A DNA stretch of 64,000 nt from Paludisphaera rhizosphaerae (GTDB lineage Bacteria; Planctomycetota; Planctomycetia; Isosphaerales; Isosphaeraceae), in NCBI RefSeq assembly GCF_011065895.1, contig NZ_JAALCR010000005.1, forward strand, positions 1 through 64,000, in the 5' to 3' direction. Each line of letters starts with the position of its first letter. Positions within the stretch are counted from its first letter, which is position 1. The notes below the pieces were generated by a model. The model saw only the letters and a list, made by a program, of their open reading frames with translations, was not told the origin of the DNA and did no database searches. Shown here one piece after another: positions 17,561-27,562 of the stretch. The position numbers were made by a program, and so were the translations under genes.

Positions 17561-20500
17561 TCGAACGATCCGCGAGCTGGCCCTGCGGCCCTCGCGCGAA
17601 ACCCACGGCGCGTCTCCTCGCGTCCGGTGCTGGGCCGACCTCTGGCGCTGGGTGGCCTCGTCCGTCAAGGACGCCCCGGGGCTCCTCTCGGTACCAGCCG
17701 CGACGGCCGTCTTCGAAGAGGCCCTGAGCGACGAGACGAACGGCGGCCGTCGAAAGCCGCTCGGCCCGCTGGCGGGCCAAGCGGGATGGCGTCGCCGCCT
17801 GCGACGCCGGATCGCCGCGTGGACGACCCAGGAACGCCATCGCGACCGCGACTGGGCCGAACCGGCCGACGAGACCGCCGCCGCCGAGCGCTCGGTCTTC
17901 CACCGCTACCGCCGCCTGCTGGAGCAGTTGAAGGCCGAGGACGAGGCCGGATTGGCCGTCTGGGCGTCGATCCGCCTCCGCGATCGCGCCGCCCGCTCGG
18001 GAGGCGACGGCGACCACCTCGTCTTCCTCGACTTTCCCGACGAGTCCCCGGCGCAGTGGCGGACGCTCATCGACGTCCTCGAACGCCCTCGATCCGTCGA
18101 CGTCACGCTCTGTTACGAGAACGCCGAGGACCGCGCCGAGCTGTACCTGGCCGCCTCCTCCCTCCGCGAGCGGCTTCTCGAACGTGGGATGACGGAATCG
18201 GCCGTGCCTTCCTGCCCCCAACGGCCGGCTGGGCTGCGGGCGGTCGACGCCCTGCTCTTCAGCGAGACCGACCTGCGGATCGAGACCAGCGATGGACTCC
18301 ACATCCGAGGCGGCCCCGTCGGTATGGACCTGGGCCGGATGGTCGCCCGAGAGGTGAAGAGCCTGCACGATCAGGGAGTCGATCCCGACGAGATCCTGGT
18401 GGGCTTCCCACGCTGGGACGACCAGGCGGAGGCCGTCTGCGAGGCCATGCGCGGGGCCGGCCTGCCGATCCACGACGCCGCTCCGAAGGCGCTCGACCGC
18501 GATCCAGGGGTCGCCGCGGCACTCCAGGCGGCGCGGATCCCGGCGGCTCACCGGCCGGGCGAGGAATGGGAAGCCGATGCCGTCGTCCGCCTCCTCCGCA
18601 ACGGCCGGCTCCAGCCGAGTTGGGACGGGGGGATCGACCGCTTCGCCCTCGCCGAGGCCGCTTCGACCCTCCGCCGCCTGGACGTCTTCCGCGGCGGCAA
18701 ACGAATCCTCACGGCCCTGGCGCGCGAGATCGCTCGCAGCGAGGAGGCGGCCGATCCTGCCGAGCAGGCCAGTCGCAAGCGGCGGATCGAGCAGGCCATG
18801 CGGGCCCACCCGATCCTGGAAAACCTCATCGGCGCGCTCGACACGCTCAACCGTCCTCGCCCCCGGGGCGAGCACGTCGCCGAGCTTCGCCGCGCGGTCG
18901 GCTCGCTGGGGATCGGCCGAAACGAGTGTCGGGCGTTGGAGACCCTTTGGGACGCCGCCGAGGAGCGTGCGGACGTCCTCGAACGCCTGGGCCGCGACCG
19001 GGCTGAGATCGCCTGGGTCGACTTCGTGGACGAACTCGCGGACCTCGCCGCCGAGACCGCCGCAACGCCGACGTCCCCGGCCCCTGGGTCAACCCGCACG
19101 ACGCTCGTCGACGACCTGCCGGGCTGTCGCGCCGGGCACGTCGTCCTGGCCGGTCTGGTGGAAGGGAGTTTCCCCCGCCGGCCGGCCGTGCAGCCGTTCC
19201 TGACGCTGAAGCCCGGCGAGGAGATCCCGGCCGACGCCCGTCGCCAGTACGCCGTCGAGGCGCTCCGATTCGCTCGCGCCCTCGGGGCGGCTGACCGCGG
19301 GGCCCACCTGTTCTACCCCACCACCGACGCCAAGGGTCAGCCGCTCTTGCGGGCCGGATTCCTGGACGACCTGGTCAACGCCCTGTCGCCGACCGCGGAC
19401 GCCGCCTGCCACGTCGCTCGGGCGCGGTTCCACCCCGCCTTGATCGGCGACGAAGACCTGGCCATCGCCCCCAGCGACGCGCGCGTGCTCGCCGCGGCGA
19501 AGGCCGCCGAACAGGGCCGCATGGGGAAGCTCCGCGCCCTGGCTCGCGATCCGGCTCATCGCGAACCGCTGGAGGGCGCGGCGGCGGCGCTGTACGCCCT
19601 GGAGAGCCGTCGCAAGGGGATGCCGTTCGGCTCGTACGACGGGCTTTTGGAAGACGCCGACGCCCTGGGGAGGCTCGCCAAGGAGTTCGGCCCGGCCGAG
19701 CACACGTTCAGCCCCAGCCAGCTTGAGACGTACCTCCTCTGCCCGTTCCAGTTCTTCAGCCGGCACGTCCTCCACCTGGAGCCGATCATCGAACGCCACG
19801 AGCTGGACGAGGACTACACCGAGCGCGGCAGCCGGCTGCACGACATCCTGGAGGAGTTCGAGCGGCGTCGAATCGAGGCCGCCGGAGCCGTCGCCGACGA
19901 CCGGCTGCTTGTCGAGGCCGTCGACAAGGTGCTCGCCCACGAGCTGAACGACCTCAGCGAGTTGGAGCTGGGTCTCCGCGAGATCGAGCAGGCCCAGACG
20001 CGTCGGGTCATCGAACAGTACGCCCGCCAACGCTCCGACTACGAATCGAAGTCCGAGACGCCGCCGATCCCAAGGCACTTCGAATTGAACTTCGGTGAGC
20101 CGGGAGCCGAGCATCCGGAGTTCGAGCTGGCCCTCGGCGCGGAGGTGGTGCGGCTCAAGGGGCGGATCGATCGGGTCGACGTGGTGGAGACCGGGCCGGT
20201 CCCGCAATTCCGCGTGATCGACTACAAGAGCGGCCACGCCCCCAGCGGCAAGGACGTGACCGAGCAACGGATGCTCCAACTCCCCCTCTACGCGATGGCC
20301 GTCGAACGGCTCGTCTACCAGAACGGCGGCGCGGCGCTCCTGGACGTCGGTTACTGGGGGTTGAAGGACAAGGGCTTCAAACCGATCCTCCTGGAGCAGT
20401 GGGCCGAATTCCGCGAGGCCCTGATCGAGCGCGTTTTCGCCGTCGTCAAACGTCTCCAGAGCGGGACCTTCCCGGTCGCCCCCCAGAAGGACGGCTGCGA

Positions 20501-20651
20501 GTCGTATTGCGAGTACCGGAGCGTCTGCCGGATCCGCCAGGTCCGCAACGCGGACAAGGCGATCGAGGTCGTCCCCGGTCCCTCCACAGACAAGACGTTG
20601 AGCGGCCGGCCGGCAAAGAAGCCCGGTCGCTCGAAGGCGGGCCGATCATGA
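17433..20651 (+). CDS. AddB-like exonuclease subunit (PD-(D/E)XK nuclease)
   Basis: 1072 aa, probable partner of the downstream AddA-like helicase in processing double-strand DNA ends. The nuclease motif is GRIDRVD (about residue 910) followed by FRVIDYKSG (about 928). Four Cys suited to an iron-sulfur cluster surround the nuclease: one in LLCPFQFF (about 770) and three in CESYCEYRSVC (about 1023-1033), as in AddB. The N terminus TLWTGPPGAAMCERL sits where AddB has a Walker A loop, but GKT is missing. GTG 17433 is supported by GGGAGG five bases upstream although it overlaps uppP by 128 bases. Stop overlaps the next start as ATGA, implying translational coupling. Confidence 0.85.
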   Translation: MAATPHRTLWTGPPGAAMCERLLQLDPTVREAQWIVPTPLCRDRTIRELALRPSRETHGASPRVRCWADLWRWVASSVKDAPGLLSVPAATAVFEEALSDETNGGRRKPLGPLAGQAGWRRRLRRRIAAWTTQERHRDRDWAEPADETAAAERSVFHRYRRLLEQLKAEDEAGLAVWASIRLRDRAARSGGDGDHLVFLDFPDESPAQWRTLIDVLERPRSVDVTLCYENAEDRAELYLAASSLRERLLERGMTESAVPSCPQRPAGLRAVDALLFSETDLRIETSDGLHIRGGPVGMDLGRMVAREVKSLHDQGVDPDEILVGFPRWDDQAEAVCEAMRGAGLPIHDAAPKALDRDPGVAAALQAARIPAAHRPGEEWEADAVVRLLRNGRLQPSWDGGIDRFALAEAASTLRRLDVFRGGKRILTALAREIARSEEAADPAEQASRKRRIEQAMRAHPILENLIGALDTLNRPRPRGEHVAELRRAVGSLGIGRNECRALETLWDAAEERADVLERLGRDRAEIAWVDFVDELADLAAETAATPTSPAPGSTRTTLVDDLPGCRAGHVVLAGLVEGSFPRRPAVQPFLTLKPGEEIPADARRQYAVEALRFARALGAADRGAHLFYPTTDAKGQPLLRAGFLDDLVNALSPTADAACHVARARFHPALIGDEDLAIAPSDARVLAAAKAAEQGRMGKLRALARDPAHREPLEGAAAALYALESRRKGMPFGSYDGLLEDADALGRLAKEFGPAEHTFSPSQLETYLLCPFQFFSRHVLHLEPIIERHELDEDYTERGSRLHDILEEFERRRIEAAGAVADDRLLVEAVDKVLAHELNDLSELELGLREIEQAQTRRVIEQYARQRSDYESKSETPPIPRHFELNFGEPGAEHPEFELALGAEVVRLKGRIDRVDVVETGPVPQFRVIDYKSGHAPSGKDVTEQRMLQLPLYAMAVERLVYQNGGAALLDVGYWGLKDKGFKPILLEQWAEFREALIERVFAVVKRLQSGTFPVAPQKDGCESYCEYRSVCRIRQVRNADKAIEVVPGPSTDKTLSGRPAKKPGRSKAGRS

Positions 20652-23600
20652 GCGGACACGTCGGCGACGACCAGGTCCGGCTCACAAGCGAGCAGCGCGG
20701 GCCGTTGATCGAGCGGCGGTCGAGCGTGGCGCTGGCGGCCGGAGCCGGCTGCGGCAAGACGACCGTCCTCACCGAGCGGTTCCTGGGGGAGATCGACGGC
20801 CTCGAAGGCCGCGCGCTGCGGTCGCTGGCCGTCATGACGTTCACCGAGAAGGCGGCGCGGGAGCTTCGCCAGCGGATCCGCGGCCGTTGCCGGGCGAAGC
20901 TCGCCGCCGGGGCCGATCCGGCGTGGTGGACGACGGTCCTCCGCGCCCTGGAAGCGGCCCCGATCGGCACCTTCCACGAGTTCTGCGGCCGCGTGCTGCG
21001 GACTCGCGCCGGCGCGGTCGGCGTCGACCCGGAGTTCGTCGTCCTCGACGACGTGGTCGCCGGCGCGCTCCGGGCGCAGGCCGTCGCCGCGACGATCCGC
21101 CGCCTGATCGCCGACCGCGACGCCGACATGCTGCTCCTGTCGGTCTCGCACGGCCTACGCGCGATCCGCGAGATGCTCGAGGACGCTTTGGCGAGACGGA
21201 CCCCCGACGAGGTCGATCCGCTCGGCGATCTGGAGCCGCCCCAGATCGTCGCCCGCTGGCAGGACGTCTGGACGAAACGCGCCCGCCCGGCGACCCTCGC
21301 GCGGCTCGATCCGCTCTTTCGCGCCTGCCGCCGCACGCTTGAACCGCTCGTCGGCGTCAGTCCCAAACTGACGGCGCTGCGGGGCGAGGTGCTTGATGCG
21401 CTCGACGCCGTGGAATCCGACTCGTGTCGCGACGATGACCTCGACCGCCTTCGAGAGGCCGCCAAGGTCGCCGGCCTGCGCGGCAAGAACGACTGGCCCG
21501 ACGATGACGTGAAGGCTCGCGTGGGGAAGGTCTTCGAGGATCTTCGCGGCAAGATCCGCGACCTCGGCAAGAAGCTCTCCTGGGACGAGGACGTCACGCT
21601 CGCCGCGGCCGAGGAGACGGCGCAGTTCGCGAGGCTCGTGAAGGCCGCCCGCGAGGAGTACGACCGCCTGAAGCGCCGACGCCGCGGTCTGGACTTCTCC
21701 GACCTGATCGTCCTGACCCGCGAGGCCCTCCGCGCGACGCTCGCCCAGGAGGACGCCGACGAGCCGGAGGTGGAGCCCACGGCGATCGACCTGGTGCTGG
21801 TCGACGAGTTCCAGGACACCGACGAGGTGCAGAGCGACGTCCTCCGCCTGCTGGCCCGCGAGGGCTTCCGCGAGGGCCGCATGTTCGTCGTCGGCGACGC
21901 CAAGCAGTCGATCTACCGCTTCCGGGGCGCCGAACCGGCCGTCTTCGGCCGCTGGCGCGAGGAGTTCCCCGAGCCGGGCCGGCTGCGCCTCTCGGAGAAC
22001 TTCCGGACGGTCCCCAAGCTGATCCACTTCGTCAACGCCCTGTTCGCCGATTCCTTCTCAACCGGCTCCGAGCCCGACCCGGCCTCGGTCCGGCTGTCGC
22101 CCGTCCGCCCCGACCACGCCGACGACCCGGGCGTCCACTTTTTCTGGGTCGAGCCGCCCGCCGCCGCGGACGGCGAGCCCGCGCCGAAGCCCTCCGCACG
22201 GGAGTGCCGCGTCCGCGAGGCCGACGCCCTGGCGCGATGGCTCCGCGCCGAACTCGACGCCGGCTGGACGGTGATCGACCGCAAGGCGCGCGAGCCTCGC
22301 AACGCCCACGCCGGCGACGTGGCGATCCTGCTCCGAGCCATGACCGACGTCTGGCCCTACGAGACAGCGCTCGCTGATCAGGGGTTCGAGTACCACACCA
22401 TCGGCGGATCGGCCTTCTATGCGCAGCAGGAGATCCTGGACGTCGTCAACCTGCTCTCGGTCGTGGAGGACCCGCTCGACGAGACCGCTCTGGCCGGCTG
22501 CCTGCGGAGCCCGTTCTTCGCCCTCAGCGACGAGGGTTTGTTCTGGCTCTCGCGCGGGGGCGGCCTGAGCCGGGGTCTGGAGCGGGCGGCCGACGTGCCT
22601 GGGCTCTCCAACCGCGACCGCGAACAGGCCCGCCGCGCCCGTCGGTTGCTCGCCGGATGGCGGGCGTTGAAGGATCACGTCCCGATGGCCGAGTTGCTGT
22701 CGCGGATGCTCGACGAATCGGGTTTCACAGCGGCCATCGTGTGCGAGTTCCTGGGCGCGCGGAAGCTGGCCAACGTGCGCAAGCTCGTCGAGACGGCCCG
22801 CGAGTTCGACCGCCGCGGCGGGTTCGGCCTGGCGGACTTCGTCGGCCGCCTCCGCGCCTTCGCCGACGACCCGCCGCGCGAGGAGCAGGCGTCGACCACC
22901 GAGGAAGACGGCGAGAGCGTCCGGATCATGACCGTTCACCAGGCCAAGGGCCTGGAGTTCCCCATCGTCTTCCTCCCCGACCTGAACCGCGACGCCGGCG
23001 TCCGGACCGGCTCGATGGGGTTCGACCGCGATCTTGGGCTCGTCCTTCGCCCTCAAGTCCTCGCGACCGAGTTGGAGAACCTGGACGGCAACGGCGAGAG
23101 CCTGGGCTGGCTGGCGTACCGGGCGATCGAGGAACGCGAAGAACGCGAGGAAGCCCTGCGGCTCTTCTACGTGGCCGCCACCCGGGCGCGCGACGACCTG
23201 ATCCTCTCGTCCGGCTTCGACAAGCCGCTGGCCGAGGTCGCGGCCTCGGTCTCGAAGCTCTCGCCCGCGCTGAACCTGTTGTGGGAGCGGTTCGACGGTC
23301 GCACCGGCCGCCGAACCGCCGTCATCCCCGAGGACTGGCCCGACCCCGAGGTCGCCGTCGTCGACGTCGCCGCGATCGGAGCGACTGAGGAGCGTTCTCG
23401 CCCCGAATGGGTGAAGCTCCCCGAGATCGTGGGAGCGATCCTCGACGCCCCCCGTGAAACACCCGTCGAAGCGTCGCCGCCCGCCGCGCCTCGGTTCGTC
23501 GACCTGGAAGCGCCCCGGCTCTCGGACACGCGCTCCAGCCGTCTGGGCGAGATCATCCGAGCGGCGGCCGTCGACGCCGAGTTGCTCGCGGGGGCGGATC

Positions 23601-24055
23601 CCCAGAAGGTCGTCGCCAGGTTGGCCGCGAGGCGAACGCCGGCCGCGGGGAAGTCGCTGCAGGCCGAGGCCGTCGCCTGGCTCCGAACGTGGGTCGACAG
23701 CTCGTTCTTCACCAGACTCCGGGCCGCCGTCCAGTCGCCGGCCGACGTCCGCCCGTCCGAGGCGTGGGTGCTCCAGGGCGCGACCACGGTCAGAGGCTCG
23801 ACCGACGCCCTGATCCGCGGCGGGGAGGACCGTCGCTGGCGGCCCTTGACCTTCCTCGCCCCTGGAGAGCCCGAAGCCTGGGGCCGACTGCGAGCCTCGC
23901 TCGCTGCGGCTGCCCTCGAAGCGAAGAATGTCGGCCCGCTAGGCCCCTCGTGGCTCCTGATCGTCACGACCGGCGGCGAGTTGAAGGCCGAGCGTTGCAA
24001 CCCAATTACCGACGCCGAGCGTGACCGGCTGCTGCGAGAGATGGCGGCCGTTTGA
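20648..24055 (+). CDS. UvrD/AddA-like superfamily I helicase
   Basis: 1135 aa SF1 helicase, likely the motor of an AddAB-type complex. Motifs in order: Q-like LTSEQRGPLI (about 12), Walker A AAGAGCGKTT (about 29-38), MTFTEKAARELRQRI, Walker B VDEFQDTDEVQ (about 384), GDAKQSIYRFRG (about 416), MTVHQAKGLEFPIVFLP (about 761) and YVAATRARDD (about 840). The C-terminal segment, where AddA has its PD-(D/E)XK nuclease, reads RGSTDALIRGGEDRRWRPL with no following D-x-K, so nuclease activity is probably lost. Start fixed by ATGA overlap with the AddB-like gene; convergent neighbour begins ten bases past the stop. Confidence 0.88.
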   Translation: MSGHVGDDQVRLTSEQRGPLIERRSSVALAAGAGCGKTTVLTERFLGEIDGLEGRALRSLAVMTFTEKAARELRQRIRGRCRAKLAAGADPAWWTTVLRALEAAPIGTFHEFCGRVLRTRAGAVGVDPEFVVLDDVVAGALRAQAVAATIRRLIADRDADMLLLSVSHGLRAIREMLEDALARRTPDEVDPLGDLEPPQIVARWQDVWTKRARPATLARLDPLFRACRRTLEPLVGVSPKLTALRGEVLDALDAVESDSCRDDDLDRLREAAKVAGLRGKNDWPDDDVKARVGKVFEDLRGKIRDLGKKLSWDEDVTLAAAEETAQFARLVKAAREEYDRLKRRRRGLDFSDLIVLTREALRATLAQEDADEPEVEPTAIDLVLVDEFQDTDEVQSDVLRLLAREGFREGRMFVVGDAKQSIYRFRGAEPAVFGRWREEFPEPGRLRLSENFRTVPKLIHFVNALFADSFSTGSEPDPASVRLSPVRPDHADDPGVHFFWVEPPAAADGEPAPKPSARECRVREADALARWLRAELDAGWTVIDRKAREPRNAHAGDVAILLRAMTDVWPYETALADQGFEYHTIGGSAFYAQQEILDVVNLLSVVEDPLDETALAGCLRSPFFALSDEGLFWLSRGGGLSRGLERAADVPGLSNRDREQARRARRLLAGWRALKDHVPMAELLSRMLDESGFTAAIVCEFLGARKLANVRKLVETAREFDRRGGFGLADFVGRLRAFADDPPREEQASTTEEDGESVRIMTVHQAKGLEFPIVFLPDLNRDAGVRTGSMGFDRDLGLVLRPQVLATELENLDGNGESLGWLAYRAIEEREEREEALRLFYVAATRARDDLILSSGFDKPLAEVAASVSKLSPALNLLWERFDGRTGRRTAVIPEDWPDPEVAVVDVAAIGATEERSRPEWVKLPEIVGAILDAPRETPVEASPPAAPRFVDLEAPRLSDTRSSRLGEIIRAAAVDAELLAGADPQKVVARLAARRTPAAGKSLQAEAVAWLRTWVDSSFFTRLRAAVQSPADVRPSEAWVLQGATTVRGSTDALIRGGEDRRWRPLTFLAPGEPEAWGRLRASLAAAALEAKNVGPLGPSWLLIVTTGGELKAERCNPITDAERDRLLREMAAV

Positions 24056-24065
24056 ACGCCGATGA

Positions 24066-26042
24066 TTACTTGGCCGTCGCCACGCCTTCTTCAGACGTCG
24101 CCAGGCGTGAGGCTTCGAGGGCGGCGTGGTCTCGCCATCGGCGGTCGAGTTCGGCCACGCCGTCGATCTGGTACGCCCCCTGGAGAGCGGCGTCGGGACC
24201 TCGGCGCTGGGCGTCCTTGAGGAACGTCACGAACTGCGCGGGAGTTCCCTGCGACATCAGGAATTGAGTCAGGGAGACGCTCTGGGCGTAGTAGAGATTC
24301 CAGTCCTTGGCCGCGGGGTAGTCGATGGTCATCAGCTTGTCGAGCCCGAAGACGCGGCCCTCGGCGAGCGGGGCGTTCAACTCGACGGCGCGGCCGACCT
24401 GCTCAGAGACCGGTTCGGCGAGGACGGCCATCCCCTCGTCGGCCCATCGCGGAATCTGCTGGTCGGTGAAGACGTCGGCCAGGACGACGTGCGTGACCTC
24501 GTGGGGAAGAATGGCTGAGATGATTTGGGGGTGATCGGCCCGGAGGTTCACACGTCGTGCGACGACCCGGCCGCCGCCGATGCCCATCGTCGAGAAACCG
24601 GGCGAGGTTTCAGGCTGGCCGGTCATCTTGGCGAAGTCGGCCGGCGTGGGGTAGAGGTAAAGGTCGCAGCGCGGGGACCAGGCCGTCCGGGCCGTGGGAC
24701 TGCCCCAACGGGCGCCCTGCGAAGCTCGCACGGCCTCGGCGGCCTCGGCGGCCCTCGCGGCCAGTTTGGGGTCGGTGTGAAAAATCCGGAAGCTGGCCGT
24801 CTCCAGAACCTGCCAGGAGACGGGCGAAGCGGCCTTCCGAGCGGGAGCCGCCTGCGCAGCCGGTGAAAGCTCTTCGACGGGTGCCGCCGGGACCGGAGCG
24901 GGTGCCGGCAGGTCGTCGGTCGCGGCCGGAAGCTGAAGCTCTTGCGCGGCGGCCTTGCGAGCCTGAGGGTCGACCCGGGGCTTGCGCGGAGCGGGCGTTA
25001 TAGGCTCGGTCTCGGGCTCGTCGGGAGAAGCCCCTCGGACGGAGACGCTCGGCCCTTTGGCGACCGGCCGCCGACCGCTGCGACCCTCGGCCACAAGATC
25101 CTTGAGGTAATCGCCGAACCAGTTCCCCGGCATCAGCTTCTGGACGCTGTCGACCTCGCGGTCGAGTTGTTCCCATTCCTGCTTGGTCTTGGGGCCGGCG
25201 TTGATCCGGGCGACGATCCCGGCCCACCGGCAATACGCCCAGGCCTTGGCCCGCGTATCCGGCAGCTTCCCCTGACGCGCCAATGCCGCGTAGCTCTTCC
25301 CCGCTTGCTCGTACTTCTTGGCGTTGAAGAGGGCGTCGGCCTCAGCCAGTTCATCGCGGGCGGCGGGAGGGGTCGACGCGGGCGTTTCGACCGGATCCGG
25401 AGCGGCGGCGGGGGTCGAGGCGGAGGCCCTGCCGACGCGGTCGTCGCGCGTCCTCGCCGAGGGAGCAGCCGCGGGCTTCGCGGGGGGCGAGGCCGGCCCG
25501 CCGAGCGCCGGGAGTTCGGTCGACTGGTCCGCCAGCGGATCCGAGGGAGGATCGACGCGGGGGATGGCCGTCGATTCAGCGTCCGCAGGAAGCGTCTTGG
25601 GGGATGCCTCGGCTGCAACCTTGGGGGTCGAGGCCGGCGTCGGAATCGGCGGCAGCGAGCGGACCGGAGCGGTCACCGCCGGAGACGGTGCGGCGGCTGG
25701 GGCCGGCGCGGGGCTCGCAACCGCCGGTGCGGGAGTCGTAACTTCCAGGATCGCCAGATCGTCTTCGTAAGCCGCTGCGGACTTCGAGTTCCCGGCGGCC
25801 CGGGCGTCGCGGATCAGGCCCCGGTAGGTTTCCTTGAGCAGATCGACCAGCGCCTTTCGGTCCTCGGCTGAGGGTGTGGGCGAACTGCCGAGGGCCTCTT
25901 CCAGCAGAGCTGCGGCCCCTTTCAGATCCTTGGCGGCGATCTTCAGTCGAGCCTGACTGACCGAATCGGCAGGGGCGGCGACCGCGGAGATGGGTGCCAG
26001 GAGAGCGGCGACGATCGCGAGGGAGCGGAGAGCCTGGCGCAT
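24066..26042 (-). CDS. Exported peptidase-MA-like metalloprotease with repeat and Pro/Ala-rich linker
   Basis: 658 aa with a signal peptide (ALRSLAIVAALLAPISAVAA). An N-terminal helical TPR-like part is followed by a long Ala/Pro/Thr-rich low-complexity linker (about residues 100-230), a second helical part (about 235-320), another Pro-rich stretch, and a C-terminal domain from about 410. The last contains HEVTHVVLADVF with the zinc HExxH motif and IPRWADEGMAVLAE, whose Glu fits the third ligand of gluzincin peptidases. Likely periplasmic or cell-surface peptidase; target unknown. Confidence 0.75.
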   Translation of the reverse strand: MRQALRSLAIVAALLAPISAVAAPADSVSQARLKIAAKDLKGAAALLEEALGSSPTPSAEDRKALVDLLKETYRGLIRDARAAGNSKSAAAYEDDLAILEVTTPAPAVASPAPAPAAAPSPAVTAPVRSLPPIPTPASTPKVAAEASPKTLPADAESTAIPRVDPPSDPLADQSTELPALGGPASPPAKPAAAPSARTRDDRVGRASASTPAAAPDPVETPASTPPAARDELAEADALFNAKKYEQAGKSYAALARQGKLPDTRAKAWAYCRWAGIVARINAGPKTKQEWEQLDREVDSVQKLMPGNWFGDYLKDLVAEGRSGRRPVAKGPSVSVRGASPDEPETEPITPAPRKPRVDPQARKAAAQELQLPAATDDLPAPAPVPAAPVEELSPAAQAAPARKAASPVSWQVLETASFRIFHTDPKLAARAAEAAEAVRASQGARWGSPTARTAWSPRCDLYLYPTPADFAKMTGQPETSPGFSTMGIGGGRVVARRVNLRADHPQIISAILPHEVTHVVLADVFTDQQIPRWADEGMAVLAEPVSEQVGRAVELNAPLAEGRVFGLDKLMTIDYPAAKDWNLYYAQSVSLTQFLMSQGTPAQFVTFLKDAQRRGPDAALQGAYQIDGVAELDRRWRDHAALEASRLATSEEGVATAK

Positions 26043-26241
26043 GACATCCGTGTCCTGCTGAAGGTGCGATCGGTCCGTCGGCTCAGTCTGCGGGGATCCG
26101 TGTCCCGGTTTGAGAGGTCAGTCGGAGTATGTCGGCAAACCGCCGGCTCGTCAAGGGGAGGGCTTGCGATCCGGCCGATGCGTCGGCCATGATCGGGTCG
26201 AGTCCCCATCTCCTCGAACAGGATCAAGAACGATTCGGCCC

Positions 26242-27468
26242 ATGGGAACGACGCACGGACGACGCCGAACCGGCCTGGGAATCCTTGTAGCCGCAGCGTT
26301 CGCCGCTTGCAACGGCCCCGGCGCGGAGAATCCCGATCAACTCTGGCGCGACGCCGAGGCAAGCATTCAAGCGCGACGCTTCGACGAGGCGCAGGCCCTG
26401 TTCGAGCGTCTCGGCAAGGCGCGCGCGCCGCTTCCCCGCGACTGGATGCTGCGAGCCCAGATCGCCCTCGCCCGTGAACAGACCGACGAAGCGCTCGCCG
26501 CGCTGGCGGAGATCCCAGACGACACCCCGCTGGCGTCTCAGGCCCGGCTGCTCGCCGGCCAGATCGAGTTGCGGCGCGACCGAGCTCGGTTCGCTGAGAA
26601 ACATCTCCTGGAGGCGATCAGGCTCGATCCCAGGGCGGCCCAGCCGCTTCGAGAATTGATCTACATCTACGGGATGCAGTTGCGTCGTCGTGAGTTGAGC
26701 GAGCAGTTCGCCGCGCTGGCGGAGGTCTCGGCGCTGCGGTACGAGAACCTCTTCCACTGGTGCCTGATGCGAAACTGCCAGTGGGAGGCCGGCGAGGTCG
26801 CTCAAACCCTCGGCAAGTACCTCGCGGCCGACCCAGACGACCGCGAATCCCGCCTGGCCCTGGCCGACAACGACCGCCGGTTGGGACTCTACGACGAGGC
26901 CGAGGAGGCGCTGGCCCCACTTCCGGAAACCGACGCTCGGGCTCTCGCTCTGCGAGTGATGATCCTGATGGAACGTCGTCAGGAAGACCGGGCCGAGGAA
27001 CTTCTGGCCGCCGACCGCTCGAACGACCCGGAACTGGCCCGACTCAAGGGGCGGATCGCTCTCGCCCGCCGCGACGGGCCGGAAGCCCTGCGCTGGTATC
27101 GGATCGCGTATGACGACGACCGGACCAACCGCGACGCCGTTTTCGGCCTCATCCATGCCTATGAACTCTGCGGCCAGCCTGAAATGGCCGCCCCCCTCCG
27201 CAAGGAAGCCGAGTCCCTGGAAGCGTTTAATTCGCTCGTCCAGCGGATGGCCACGCCCGCCGGCCGCAACGACCCCGACATGATCCGTCAGGCGGCTCGC
27301 GCCTGCGCGCAGGCGGGACTCATCCCCGAGGCCCGTGGATGGCTCAAATTAGCCATCAGCCGCGACCCGCTTGACGCCGCCGCCCAGCAGGAACTCTTCC
27401 GCTTCAACGAGAAGCACCCACCTGAAAAGGACCGCCTCGCCAAGGCGCCCGGCGCCAACAAGCCTTGA
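26242..27468 (+). CDS. TPR-repeat lipoprotein
   Basis: 408 aa from ATG 26242. The N terminus (GLGILVAAAFAACNG) is a lipoprotein signal with a Cys directly after AA. The mature part is almost entirely helix pairs typical of tetratricopeptide repeats (for example ARRFDEAQALFERLGKA and GLYDEAEEALAPLPE), which usually serve protein-protein contact. It is divergent from the peptidase-like gene, 199 bases start to start. No enzymatic motif is seen. Confidence 0.8.
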   Translation: MGTTHGRRRTGLGILVAAAFAACNGPGAENPDQLWRDAEASIQARRFDEAQALFERLGKARAPLPRDWMLRAQIALAREQTDEALAALAEIPDDTPLASQARLLAGQIELRRDRARFAEKHLLEAIRLDPRAAQPLRELIYIYGMQLRRRELSEQFAALAEVSALRYENLFHWCLMRNCQWEAGEVAQTLGKYLAADPDDRESRLALADNDRRLGLYDEAEEALAPLPETDARALALRVMILMERRQEDRAEELLAADRSNDPELARLKGRIALARRDGPEALRWYRIAYDDDRTNRDAVFGLIHAYELCGQPEMAAPLRKEAESLEAFNSLVQRMATPAGRNDPDMIRQAARACAQAGLIPEARGWLKLAISRDPLDAAAQQELFRFNEKHPPEKDRLAKAPGANKP

Positions 27469-27562
27469 CCTCACCGTCGCACGTCCGGTCTTCGAAGACG
27501 CGACCGCGGCACGGATGTTGCTTGAAGAGATGTTGCGTAGACAGTGGTCGGGAGGGAGCATC

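Noticed and set aside
17433-24055. AddAB-like pair read as an anti-phage system
   Set aside because: The pair lies within housekeeping genes (rimO, pgsA, uppP) and both have the layout of recombination subunits; there is no sign of a defence island.
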